From Burkholderiaceae bacterium (GTDB lineage: Bacteria; Pseudomonadota; Gammaproteobacteria; Burkholderiales; Burkholderiaceae), in assembly GCA_017998575.1 (NCBI GenBank), contig JAGOCV010000046.1:1-17355 (forward strand): a stretch of DNA of 17,355 bases, given 5' to 3'. Numbering within the stretch: the first letter of the stretch is position 1; the number at the start of each line of letters is the position of its first letter. This document shows positions 7,571-14,518 of the stretch, piece by piece. The translations under genes and the position numbers were made by a program. The notes under the pieces were generated by a model. It saw only the letters and a program-made list of their open reading frames with translations, made no database searches and had not been told where the DNA came from.

Positions 7571-7581
7571 GCCGGCTTCAC
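7566..7581 (+). promoter_or_regulatory. CreB-tag-like direct repeat TTCAT-N6-TTCAC
   Basis: TTCAT (7566-7570), GCCGGC, TTCAC (7577-7581). The CreB tag described in E. coli is TTCAC-N6-TTCAC, so this matches 9 of 10 specified bases with the exact 6-base spacing, within the region upstream of creD. It overlaps the right arm of the inverted repeat and reads toward the vWA gene. No experimental support in this lineage is known to me. Confidence 0.35.
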
Positions 7582-7635
7582 GCAAGCCGCATGCCCCCTT
7601 CCTACCCCGTGCGCACGCGCGGCCGACAGTGAGGC

Positions 7636-7653
7636 CCGTGCAAGTTCGCACGG
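7636..7653. promoter_or_regulatory. Short dyad upstream of the vWA gene
   Basis: CCGTGC (7636-7641), AAGTTC, GCACGG (7648-7653): 6-bp arms with a 6-base centre, ending 12 bases before the AGGAG (7666-7670) of the vWA gene. It could be an operator or a leader hairpin. Arms this short also arise by chance in GC-rich DNA. Confidence 0.25.
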
Positions 7654-7679
7654 ACGGCTCAGACGAGGAGAAGGCGGCC

Positions 7680-9881
7680 ATGGAGCAGCAGCAACAGCAT
7701 CGGCAGACACACGGCGGACACGCGCGGCACGAGGACCTGCGCCGCGCCGAGGCGGTCTCGCGCGCCACGTCGCGCTGGATCTCGCAGGGCCTGTGGCTGG
7801 CCAGCGCGGGCGCGGCCTGCGCCTGCTTCTTCGTGCTCAGCACGCGCCCCGCGCACGCCGCCGCGCAGCCCGACACCGGTGCCAGCCCCTACTTCTTCGT
7901 CCAGGGCGCCGATCCGTCGATAGATGCGCTGCCGCTCGAATCGACCGACGTGCAGGTCGAGATCGCCGGCCCCATCGCCGACGTGCGCGTCACGCAGGTC
8001 TACCGCAACCGGGGCAGCCGGCCGCTGGAGGCGCGCTACGTCTTCCCCGGCTCCACGCGCGCCGCCGTGCACGGCATGAACGTGCGCCTGGGCGAGCGCC
8101 TCATCACCGCGCAGATCCGTGAGAAGCAGCAGGCCCGCATCGACTACGAAGCGGCCAGGCGCGAAGGCCGCACCTCGGCCCTGCTGGAGCAGCACCGCCC
8201 CAACGTGTTCCAGATGAACGTGGCCAACATCCTGCCGGGTGAGCAGGTGAAGGTGGAGCTGCGCTATACCGAGTTGCTGGTGCCCGAGGCGGGCGAGTAC
8301 CGCTTCGTCTTCCCCACCGTCGTGGGCCCGCGCTACGCCGGTGCACCGGCGAGGGCCGAAGCGCCGTCCGAAGCACCCTCCGCCACGCACGCCGCGCGCC
8401 CCTGGACGGCGCAGCCCGTGTTGCCGCAGGGCAAGGCCTCGCCCTCGGCCTTCACGCTGCGCGCCGCGCTGCGCACGCCGCTGGGCCTGCAGGAGATCAG
8501 CTCATCCACCCATGCCATCCGCGTGCAGCGCGAGGCCGGCGACACCACGCGCGCGGCGGTCGAACTCGCGCCGGGCAGCGGCAGCAACGACCGCGACTTC
8601 GTGCTCGGCTTCCGCCTGGCGGGCGAGCAGATCGAATCGGGTGTGCTGCTGCATCGCGGCCCGCCCGGTGGCGACAACTACTTCCTGGCCATGGTGCAGC
8701 CGCCGCGCGCCGTGCCGGCCAGCCGCATCACGCCGCGCGACTACGTGTTCGTGGTCGACGTGTCGGGCTCGATGCACGGTTTTCCGCTGGACACCGCGAA
8801 GACGCTGCTCTCGGAGCTGATCGGCAACCTGCGGCCCTCCGACACCTTCAACGTGATGTTGTTCTCGGGCAGCAACCGCATGCTGGCGCCGCGCTCGGTG
8901 CCGGCCACGCGCGCCAACATCGACCGCGCGCTGACCACGCTGTCGCGGCTCGAAGGCGGCGGCGGCACCGAGCTCATGCCCGCGCTGCGCCGCGTGTACG
9001 GCGAGGCCAAACCGGCCGACCTCTCGCGCACCATCGTCGTCGTGACCGACGGCTACGTCACCGTGGAATCCGAGGCCTTCGCGCTGGTGCGCCAGCAGCT
9101 CGGCCAGGCCAACCTGTTCGCCTTCGGCATCGGCAGCTCGGTCAACCGCCACCTCATGGAAGGCCTGGCGCGCGCCGGCATGGGCGAGCCCTTCATCGTC
9201 ACGCGCCCGGACGATGCGAAGCTGGCCGCGCTGCGCTTTCGCCGCATGATCGATTCGCCCGTGCTCACGGCGGTGAAGGCGCGCTTCGAAGGCCTTCAGG
9301 TCTACGACGTCGAGCCCGCCGGGCTGCCCGACGTGCTGTCCGAACGCCCCGTGCTGATGTACGGCAAGTGGCGCGGCACGCCCGCCCGCAACGCGCAGCT
9401 GCTGGTCGAAGGCCGCGCGGCCGAGGGTGCCTATCGCCAGGTGCTGCCCATCGTCGCACCGGCCGCCCACGCGCAGGATCGGCAGGACGGGCAAGGCAGC
9501 GCCCTGCGCCACCTGTGGGCCCGCCACCGCATCGCGCAACTGTCGGATCAGGAAGCGCTGGATGGCGGCGGCGCGCAGCGCGACGCCATCCTGAAGCTGG
9601 GCCTGGAGCACAGCCTGCTCACGCAATACACCAGCTTCCTCGCGGTGGACCGCGTCGTGCGCAACCCCGACCCGGCCGGCACGGTGGGCGTGGACCAACC
9701 CTCGCCGCTGCCCCAGGGCGTGGGCAACCTGGCCGTGGGCGGCACGCCCGCGCTCGCGGGCGCCGAGGTGCCGGGCACGCCCGAGCCGGCGGCCTGGGGC
9801 GCGATGGCCGTCACGCTGTCGATGCTGGCCATGCTCGCGCGCCGCCGCCGCCGCCAGCGCGCGCAACGCTTCACGTCGTGA
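7680..9881 (+). CDS. VIT/vWA domain surface protein with PEP-CTERM-type sorting tail
   Basis: A protein of 733 residues. A long basic n-region precedes a hydrophobic signal segment (about 36-55) and an AHA cleavage site near residue 60. A VIT domain follows (about 72-200), then a vWA domain (about 355-530) with an intact metal-site motif DVSGS (360-364), a GGGTE loop and VVVTDG. The tail is a C-terminal sorting signal: PEP (701-703), a hydrophobic helix (about 706-720) and an arginine run (721-725). The order VIT, vWA, sorting tail is that of the 'marine proteobacterial sortase target' family, whose members carry an LPxTG-like signal; here the tail is of exosortase type and an exosortase gene follows at once. 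Start is ATG 7680, with AGGAG nine bases upstream; the frame extends 60 codons further without a better site. Likely role: an exported, metal-dependent adhesion or binding protein processed by the neighbouring enzyme. The ligand is unknown. Confidence 0.9.
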   Translation: MEQQQQHRQTHGGHARHEDLRRAEAVSRATSRWISQGLWLASAGAACACFFVLSTRPAHAAAQPDTGASPYFFVQGADPSIDALPLESTDVQVEIAGPIADVRVTQVYRNRGSRPLEARYVFPGSTRAAVHGMNVRLGERLITAQIREKQQARIDYEAARREGRTSALLEQHRPNVFQMNVANILPGEQVKVELRYTELLVPEAGEYRFVFPTVVGPRYAGAPARAEAPSEAPSATHAARPWTAQPVLPQGKASPSAFTLRAALRTPLGLQEISSSTHAIRVQREAGDTTRAAVELAPGSGSNDRDFVLGFRLAGEQIESGVLLHRGPPGGDNYFLAMVQPPRAVPASRITPRDYVFVVDVSGSMHGFPLDTAKTLLSELIGNLRPSDTFNVMLFSGSNRMLAPRSVPATRANIDRALTTLSRLEGGGGTELMPALRRVYGEAKPADLSRTIVVVTDGYVTVESEAFALVRQQLGQANLFAFGIGSSVNRHLMEGLARAGMGEPFIVTRPDDAKLAALRFRRMIDSPVLTAVKARFEGLQVYDVEPAGLPDVLSERPVLMYGKWRGTPARNAQLLVEGRAAEGAYRQVLPIVAPAAHAQDRQDGQGSALRHLWARHRIAQLSDQEALDGGGAQRDAILKLGLEHSLLTQYTSFLAVDRVVRNPDPAGTVGVDQPSPLPQGVGNLAVGGTPALAGAEVPGTPEPAAWGAMAVTLSMLAMLARRRRRQRAQRFTS

Positions 9882-9902
9882 GCGCGCAGGAGGCAACCCG
9901 CC

Positions 9903-10748
9903 ATGGCCACCGCATCGCTGCTCGCCCGCCATCCGCGCCTGGTGCGCTGGGGCGCGCGCCTGGACACCGCGCCCGACTGGATCTGGCTCGCGCTCTTCGC
10001 CGCCGCGCTCTGGCCCGCCTGGCACTGGATGGCGCGCCGCATGCTCGATCACTCCGACGATCCGCTGGGCCTGCTGGCGCTGGGTGCGCTGGCCGCCCTG
10101 GTGGTGACGCAGCGCCGCCGCCTGCGCGCAGTGCCGCGCACCGGCTGGCTGGCGTGCGCCCTGGCACTGGCCACCACGGCCACCGTGCTGCTGGCGGCCG
10201 ACCTGCTGCCGCCGCTGGCCGGCGCGCTCGTCGCCGTGCTGGCGGTGGCCGCGGCGCTGGCCGCCTGGCTGCCCTACGGCCTGCCGACGCTGCCGGTGTT
10301 GGGCCTGGCCGTGCTGGCGCTGCCGCTGCTGGCCTCGCTGCAGTTCTACGCGGGCTTTCCGCTGCGCGTGATCGCGGCCGAGGCCAGCCGCTGGTTGCTG
10401 TCGCCCTTCTTCACCGTGGAGCGCATGGGCAGCAGCCTGCGCGTGGACGGCCTGCTGGTCATCGTCGATGCGCCGTGCTCGGGCGTGCAGATGGCCTGGC
10501 TGGGCTACTTCACCGCCTGCGCCGTGGCCCTGCATGCGCGGCTGGGCGACCGCGCCTTCATCGCCCGCCTGCCTCTGGTGGGCGCACTGGTGCTGCTGGC
10601 CAACGTGCTGCGCAACACCGTGCTGGTGGCCGCGGCCGGCGCGGGCCACGCCTTGCCCGGCTGGGCGCACGAAGCCGTCGGCCTGCTCACGCTGGCACCG
10701 CTGTGCGCGGCCATCGCGCTTCTGATGCATCGCCGCGCCGCGCGCTGA
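9903..10748 (+). CDS. Exosortase (PEP-CTERM processing transpeptidase-like membrane enzyme)
   Basis: A multi-spanning inner-membrane protein of 281 residues with the three conserved exosortase residues in their usual settings: Cys192 in DAPCSGVQM, Arg237 in NVLRN, and His256 in WAHEAVG. Exosortases are thought to cut PEP-CTERM tails at the outer face of the inner membrane and pass the protein on to an anchor or export route. AGGAGG (9888-9893) lies nine bases before ATG 9903, and the gap to the upstream stop is 21 bases, so it is cotranscribed with the vWA gene. That gene is the only product in this window with a PEP-CTERM tail, pointing to a dedicated single-target system. It may be the subtype named XrtQ, but I cannot confirm the subtype from sequence alone. 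No extracellular polysaccharide locus of the usual XrtA type is adjacent. Confidence 0.9.
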   Translation: MATASLLARHPRLVRWGARLDTAPDWIWLALFAAALWPAWHWMARRMLDHSDDPLGLLALGALAALVVTQRRRLRAVPRTGWLACALALATTATVLLAADLLPPLAGALVAVLAVAAALAAWLPYGLPTLPVLGLAVLALPLLASLQFYAGFPLRVIAAEASRWLLSPFFTVERMGSSLRVDGLLVIVDAPCSGVQMAWLGYFTACAVALHARLGDRAFIARLPLVGALVLLANVLRNTVLVAAAGAGHALPGWAHEAVGLLTLAPLCAAIALLMHRRAAR

Positions 10749-10794
10749 TTCGACACCGCCACGGCATCCCACGACCCCCCTGCCCCGCAATCCC

Positions 10795-11439
10795 ATGCCT
10801 TACACCCTGCCTCCCCAGACGATGATCCCGGCCAACGCGCCGTGCGACAGCCCTGCGGCCTCGTTCCTGCGCCGCGTCGCCTTCAAGGCCGCCTGCGCCG
10901 TGCTGCTGCCCGCCTGCCTGCTGGGCGCCGTGGCCGTGCACCTGATGCCTGCGCCAGCCGGTGCCACGCCGCGCACGCTGTCGGCCACCGAATGGCCGCT
11001 CGAATGGGACGGCGCGCCGCTGCGCCCGCTCGCGCTGGGCGAGGTCGAGCGCCGCTTCGCCGCCCAGTTCCCCGGCGCGCTGGCCCGCCTCACTGACGGC
11101 CGCCAGGTGCTGGTGATGCGCCGCGTGCACCAGCCCACGCGCATGCTGCACCCGGCCACCGACTGCTACCGCGGCCTGGGCTACCGCGTCGCGGCCGAGC
11201 AGCTCGAACGCCGCACGCTGGACGGGCGCGAAGGCGTGTGGCGCTGCTTCGAGGCCACCAAGGGCGGCCTGCGCCAGCGCGTGTGCGAACGCATCGAAGA
11301 CGCGCAGGGCCAGTCGTTCACCGACACCTCGGCCTGGTACTGGGCCGCCGTGGGCGGCCGCAGTGCCGGGCCGTGGCAGGCCGTCACGGTGGCCACGCCG
11401 CTGCCGTCGCAGGCCGGCACGCCGGGGGCCGCGCTGTGA
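10795..11439 (+). CDS. Exosortase-associated EpsI-like membrane-anchored protein
   Basis: A protein of 214 residues with one N-terminal membrane helix (about 27-50) and a periplasmic domain. The segment RMLHPATDCYRGLGY (116-130) resembles the conserved region of EpsI (DUF3485) proteins that accompany or are fused to exosortases, where an Arg and a Cys or His sit in a similar HPxxxCY context. Other notable residues are Cys151 (WRCFE), Cys164 (QRVCERI) and a W-Y-W cluster (181-183). EpsI proteins are needed in some exosortase systems but their reaction is unknown. Start ATG 10795 has little Shine-Dalgarno support; ATG 10822 is an alternative. The stop overlaps the start of the next gene (GTGA), so the two are translationally coupled. 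The assignment is based on motif and context and is moderately sure. Confidence 0.65.
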   Translation: MPYTLPPQTMIPANAPCDSPAASFLRRVAFKAACAVLLPACLLGAVAVHLMPAPAGATPRTLSATEWPLEWDGAPLRPLALGEVERRFAAQFPGALARLTDGRQVLVMRRVHQPTRMLHPATDCYRGLGYRVAAEQLERRTLDGREGVWRCFEATKGGLRQRVCERIEDAQGQSFTDTSAWYWAAVGGRSAGPWQAVTVATPLPSQAGTPGAAL

Positions 11440-12758
11440 ACCGCCGCCTGCGCCCCTGGCGGCTGCTGGCCGCCGTCACCTTCATGCTGCTGCTGATGCC
11501 GCTGGCCGCCTGGCTGGTGCTGCGCGCCCTGCTGGCGCCCCTGCCCGGCGAATGGACCACGCAGCTGCGCCTGGGCCCGCTGCAGATCGAGGCCGGCGTG
11601 CCTTCGCTGGTGCGGCTGGCCACCTCGCACTGGGTGGCGCCACGGCTGGACGGCCTGCAATGGCGCACGCGCGCGGGCCCGCTGCATCTGCGCTGGCTCA
11701 AAGACAGCCAGGCACTGGCCGTGCGTTGCGCGCCCTGCACGCTGCGCCTGCGCGGGCTGGGCGACGAGCCGCTGGTGCTGCCCGCGCTCGACATCACCGT
11801 GCAGCGCGACTTCGACGAACTGCAGGGCCTGGTGGAGGCCGGCGGCGCGGGATCGGTGGTGCGCGGCAGCTGGCAGGGCGAGCTGTCGGCGCGCCAGATC
11901 CGGCTGGCGCTGGACATCCCGATGACGCCGCTGGCCGACGGCTATGCCCTGTTCGCCGCCCACGTGCCCGAGCTCGCGCAGGCGCGCATCGAAGGCCGCT
12001 TCGCCCTGCGTGCGCGCGCGGCCCTGCCCAACGGCGAAGTGCAGCTGATGCCGCGCGTGGAAGGCCTGGCCGTGAGCGGACTGGGCACGGCCGCGCTGGC
12101 CAACGCCGCCAGCGCCTGCCCGGCGCCGCAGCCGGCCCAGCCCATCGACCCGCGCGGCTGGCTCGCGCGCGCCGTCATCGCCGCCGAAGACCAGCGCTTC
12201 TGGGAACACCCTGGCTACGATCTGGCCGAGCTGGGCGCGGCCTTCGACGCCAACCAGCGCGCGGAGCGCATCGCGCGCGGGGGCAGCACGCTGTCGCAGC
12301 AGCTCGCCAAGCTGCTGGTGACCGGGGCCGAGCGCACGCCCGCGCGCAAACTGCGCGAGCTGCTGTATGCGGCCGACATGGAGCAGTCGCTGGGCAAGGC
12401 ACGCATCCTCGCGCTCTATCTGGAGAACGCGCCCTGGGGGCCGGGCACGGTGTGCGGCGCGCACGCGGCCGCGCAGTACTACTTCGGCACGTCGGTGCGC
12501 AAGCTCCAGCCGGCCCAGGCGGTGTGGCTGGCGGCCATGCTGCACAACCCGGAGCTCGAAGCCAGCCGCTGGGCGCGGCGCGGGCAGATCGACGTGGTGC
12601 GCGCGCAGTGGGTGGCGCGCGGCGTGCAGGGGCTGTCACGGCAGGAACGTGCCCGGCTGGCACAGGGACTCGTGCAGGCCGCGCTGTGGAACGTGCCGGC
12701 GCTGCCTGCCGGCGAGGCCCGCTTGATCCACGTGGCGTCGGGGGAGGGTGGCCGGTAA
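11436..12758 (+). CDS. Membrane-anchored GT51 peptidoglycan glycosyltransferase with extra N-terminal domain
   Basis: A protein of 440 residues. One membrane anchor (about 9-32) is followed by a beta-rich stretch (about 40-220) that I cannot assign, carrying CAPC (98-101). A GT51 domain follows (about 235-380) with the family motifs: AAEDQRFWEH (catalytic Glu251), GGSTLSQQLAK (282-292), RKLRE (second catalytic Glu308, 57 residues on as in other GT51 enzymes) and a GAHAAAQYYFG block (341-351). There is no transpeptidase domain. Such enzymes polymerise lipid II into glycan strands. Motif 4 departs from the usual ILExYLN: it reads ILALYLEN, followed by APWG as in PbpC-type proteins. Start is GTG 11436, overlapping the previous stop by 4 bases; the frame is open 66 codons further upstream only because it is a shadow there. 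Context ties it to the exosortase cassette rather than to general cell-wall growth. Confidence 0.85.
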   Translation: MNRRLRPWRLLAAVTFMLLLMPLAAWLVLRALLAPLPGEWTTQLRLGPLQIEAGVPSLVRLATSHWVAPRLDGLQWRTRAGPLHLRWLKDSQALAVRCAPCTLRLRGLGDEPLVLPALDITVQRDFDELQGLVEAGGAGSVVRGSWQGELSARQIRLALDIPMTPLADGYALFAAHVPELAQARIEGRFALRARAALPNGEVQLMPRVEGLAVSGLGTAALANAASACPAPQPAQPIDPRGWLARAVIAAEDQRFWEHPGYDLAELGAAFDANQRAERIARGGSTLSQQLAKLLVTGAERTPARKLRELLYAADMEQSLGKARILALYLENAPWGPGTVCGAHAAAQYYFGTSVRKLQPAQAVWLAAMLHNPELEASRWARRGQIDVVRAQWVARGVQGLSRQERARLAQGLVQAALWNVPALPAGEARLIHVASGEGGR

Positions 12759-12899
12759 AGCGGCCCGCCATCGACGTTTACCGGCCTTTACACCCGCTTT
12801 TCACGCGGCCATGGAGCCGATACATGGCGCCGCCAGACTTGCACTCAACCTGATGCCCAAGCCCGGACAGCAGGCTCCGAACGAAAGGAAGCAGACATC

Positions 12900-13493
12900 A
12901 TGCAAGTCAAGTCCATCCCCTTCTCCGCCCGCAACCTCGTGGTTGCCGGCCTGCTGGCCGCCACTGGTGCCTTTGCCGTCGCCCAAGTGCCCGCGCCCGC
13001 CCCCACCGGCGCGGCGCCCACCGCCGAGCGCCGCGCGCCGCCCCCGCAAGGCGCCCATGCCGGCGGTCCGCGCCATCAGATGGATCGCGCCGAGATGCAC
13101 AAGCGCATGGCCGAGCGCCATGCCCAGCGCGCCGAGCAGTTCAAGACCCGCCTGCAGCTCACGCCGCAGCAGGAAGGTGCCTGGACCACGTTCTCGGCCG
13201 CGATGAAGCCGCCGGCACGCGCCGAAGGCGCCCCGCGTCCGCAGCGCGAAGACTTCGCCAAACTCACGACGCCGCAGCGCCTGGACCGCATGCAGCAGCT
13301 CAAGGCCGAGCGTGACGCCAGCATGGCCAGGCGCGCCGATGCCACGCGCACGTTCTATGCGCAGCTCTCGCCGTCGCAGCAGAAGGTGTTCGATCTGGAA
13401 ACCCTGCGCGCGCCGCGCCACGGTGACCATCGTGGCGGCAAGGGCCCCCGCGGCCACGGCCCGGCCGGCCAGCACGGTCCGGCCCGCGGCTGA
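12900..13493 (+). CDS. Periplasmic Spy/CpxP-like LTxxQ protein
   Basis: A protein of 197 residues with a signal peptide (about 1-29, ending AFAVAQ), a Pro/Ala-rich linker and a helical, charged core. It contains two LTxxQ-type motifs, LTPQQ (87-91) and LSPSQ (156-160), the mark of the Spy/CpxP family. These proteins act as ATP-independent periplasmic chaperones or modulators of the Cpx envelope-stress system. The C-terminus (about 171-197) is a low-complexity tail rich in His, Gly and Arg that may bind metal ions, as tails of some relatives do. ATG 12900 is preceded by AAAGGA (12884-12889). It lies 141 bases after the GT51 gene and is closed by a strong terminator; whether it has its own promoter is uncertain. 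Confidence 0.8.
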   Translation: MQVKSIPFSARNLVVAGLLAATGAFAVAQVPAPAPTGAAPTAERRAPPPQGAHAGGPRHQMDRAEMHKRMAERHAQRAEQFKTRLQLTPQQEGAWTTFSAAMKPPARAEGAPRPQREDFAKLTTPQRLDRMQQLKAERDASMARRADATRTFYAQLSPSQQKVFDLETLRAPRHGDHRGGKGPRGHGPAGQHGPARG

Positions 13494-13521
13494 CCTGCCG
13501 CCATCGCGCCCTACGCGCCCC

Positions 13522-13556
13522 AAGGGCGCATCGCCAGCCGGCGGTGCGCCCTTTTT
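13522..13556 (+). terminator. Rho-independent terminator after the Spy-like gene
   Basis: AAGGGCGCATCGCC (13522-13535) pairs with GGCGGTGCGCCCTT (13540-13553), with one T-G wobble and a 4-base AGCC loop, followed by T at 13552-13556. A 14-bp stem with a T-tract is a clear intrinsic terminator. It separates the Spy-like gene from the clsB operon. Confidence 0.9.
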
Positions 13557-13657
13557 CACGGGTCGGCGGCCAGCGCCGCGGTGCGCTGGGCTTGTCCGAT
13601 GCGGGGCGTGCGCATCGTCCTACAGTCAGGTTCAGGTCGGGCACGAACAATCGTGGC

Positions 13658-14518
13658 ATGACCGCCAATGCCCCCGACGCCCGGGAAGAACTGCCGCCAG
13701 ACATGACCACGCAGGCCGACGCCCTGCGCGCCGTGCCGCAGGAAGCCGTGGCCGTGCAGGCCGACCATCCGCCCAGCGTGCTGCACGTGATGACGGTGAA
13801 CATCCACAAGGGATTCACCGCGCTCAACCGCAAGTTCATCCTGCCCGAGTTGCGCGAAGCCGTTCGCGCCGTCAGCGCCGACGTGGTGTTCCTGCAGGAA
13901 GTGCTGGGCACCCATTCGCGCCACGCCGGCCGCCTGGACAACTGGCCCGAGGCGCCCCATTACGAATTCCTGGCCGACACCATGTGGCCGCAGTACGCGT
14001 ATGGCCGCAATGCGGTGTACCCCAGCGGCCACCACGGCAACGCCTTGCTGTCGAAGTTTCCGATCGTCCACTACAGGAACCACGACATCAGCATCGCCGG
14101 GCCCGAAAAGCGGGGCCTGCTGCATGCGGTGTTGCGCACGCCCGGTGGCCTGCGCGACGTGCACGCCATCTGTGTGCACCTGAGCCTGCAGGAATCGCAC
14201 CGCCTCGAACAACTGCACCTGCTGTGCCATCTGGTGCGCGATGAAGTGCCCGACGACGCTCCTCTGGTCGTGGCGGGCGACTTCAACGACTGGCGCCGCC
14301 GCGCGCACGACGTGCTGGAGCACGAGATCGGCCTGCACGAAGTCTTCAAGCGCGCCAACGGCCATTCCGCCCGCACCTTCCCCGCGCGCTGGCCGCTGCT
14401 GCAGCTCGACCGCATTTATGTGCGCGGCGCCAGCGTGCATTCGCCGCGCGTGCTGCCGCGCACGCCGTGGTCGCATCTCTCGGACCATGCGCCGCTGTGC
14501 GCGGAGATCCACCTATGA
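13658..14518 (+). CDS. ybhP: Endonuclease/exonuclease/phosphatase family protein (YbhP-type)
   Basis: A protein of 286 residues with the full catalytic set of the DNase I-like metal-dependent phosphodiesterase fold: VNIHKG (Asn48), FLQEV (Glu81), VAGDFND (Asp208, Asn210), LDRIY (Asp251) and LSDHAPL (Asp276, His277). Family members hydrolyse phosphodiester or phosphomonoester bonds in nucleic acids, inositol phosphates or lipids. Placement directly before clsB and ybhN, as in the E. coli ybhP-clsB-ybhN operon, favours a lipid-related substrate, but this is inference. ATG 13658 is chosen since the frame upstream runs into the terminator of the previous gene; ATG 13703 is possible. A TACAGT (13621-13626) might be its -10 box, without a clear -35. 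The stop overlaps the clsB start (ATGA). Confidence 0.85.
   Translation: MTANAPDAREELPPDMTTQADALRAVPQEAVAVQADHPPSVLHVMTVNIHKGFTALNRKFILPELREAVRAVSADVVFLQEVLGTHSRHAGRLDNWPEAPHYEFLADTMWPQYAYGRNAVYPSGHHGNALLSKFPIVHYRNHDISIAGPEKRGLLHAVLRTPGGLRDVHAICVHLSLQESHRLEQLHLLCHLVRDEVPDDAPLVVAGDFNDWRRRAHDVLEHEIGLHEVFKRANGHSARTFPARWPLLQLDRIYVRGASVHSPRVLPRTPWSHLSDHAPLCAEIHL

Noticed and set aside
7625..7655. Minus-strand GAACTT upstream of creD as a possible RpoE-type -35 box
   Set aside because: No matching -10 sequence lies at the expected 16-17 base distance, and GAACTT falls inside the CCGTGC-N6-GCACGG dyad.
7500..7679. Start of the vWA gene at GTG 7500
   Set aside because: The added 60 residues are Pro/Arg/Ala-rich without features, and would place a poor n-region before the signal segment. 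ATG 7680 has a strong AGGAG at ideal spacing.
5801..7876. Open frame of 691 codons in another minus-strand frame over creD
   Set aside because: Its Ala/Gly/Arg-rich composition is a shadow of creD, which has the correct family motifs, start codon and ribosome site in its own frame.
8502..10796. Open frame of 764 codons antisense to the vWA and exosortase genes
   Set aside because: Same composition artefact; the plus strand has clear VIT, vWA and exosortase motifs across the whole stretch.
12787..12825. Promoter for the Spy-like gene (TTTTCA with GATACAT, or TTTACA)
   Set aside because: Both pairings give poor -10 matches or wrong spacing, so I could not choose one. Cotranscription with the upstream cassette remains possible.
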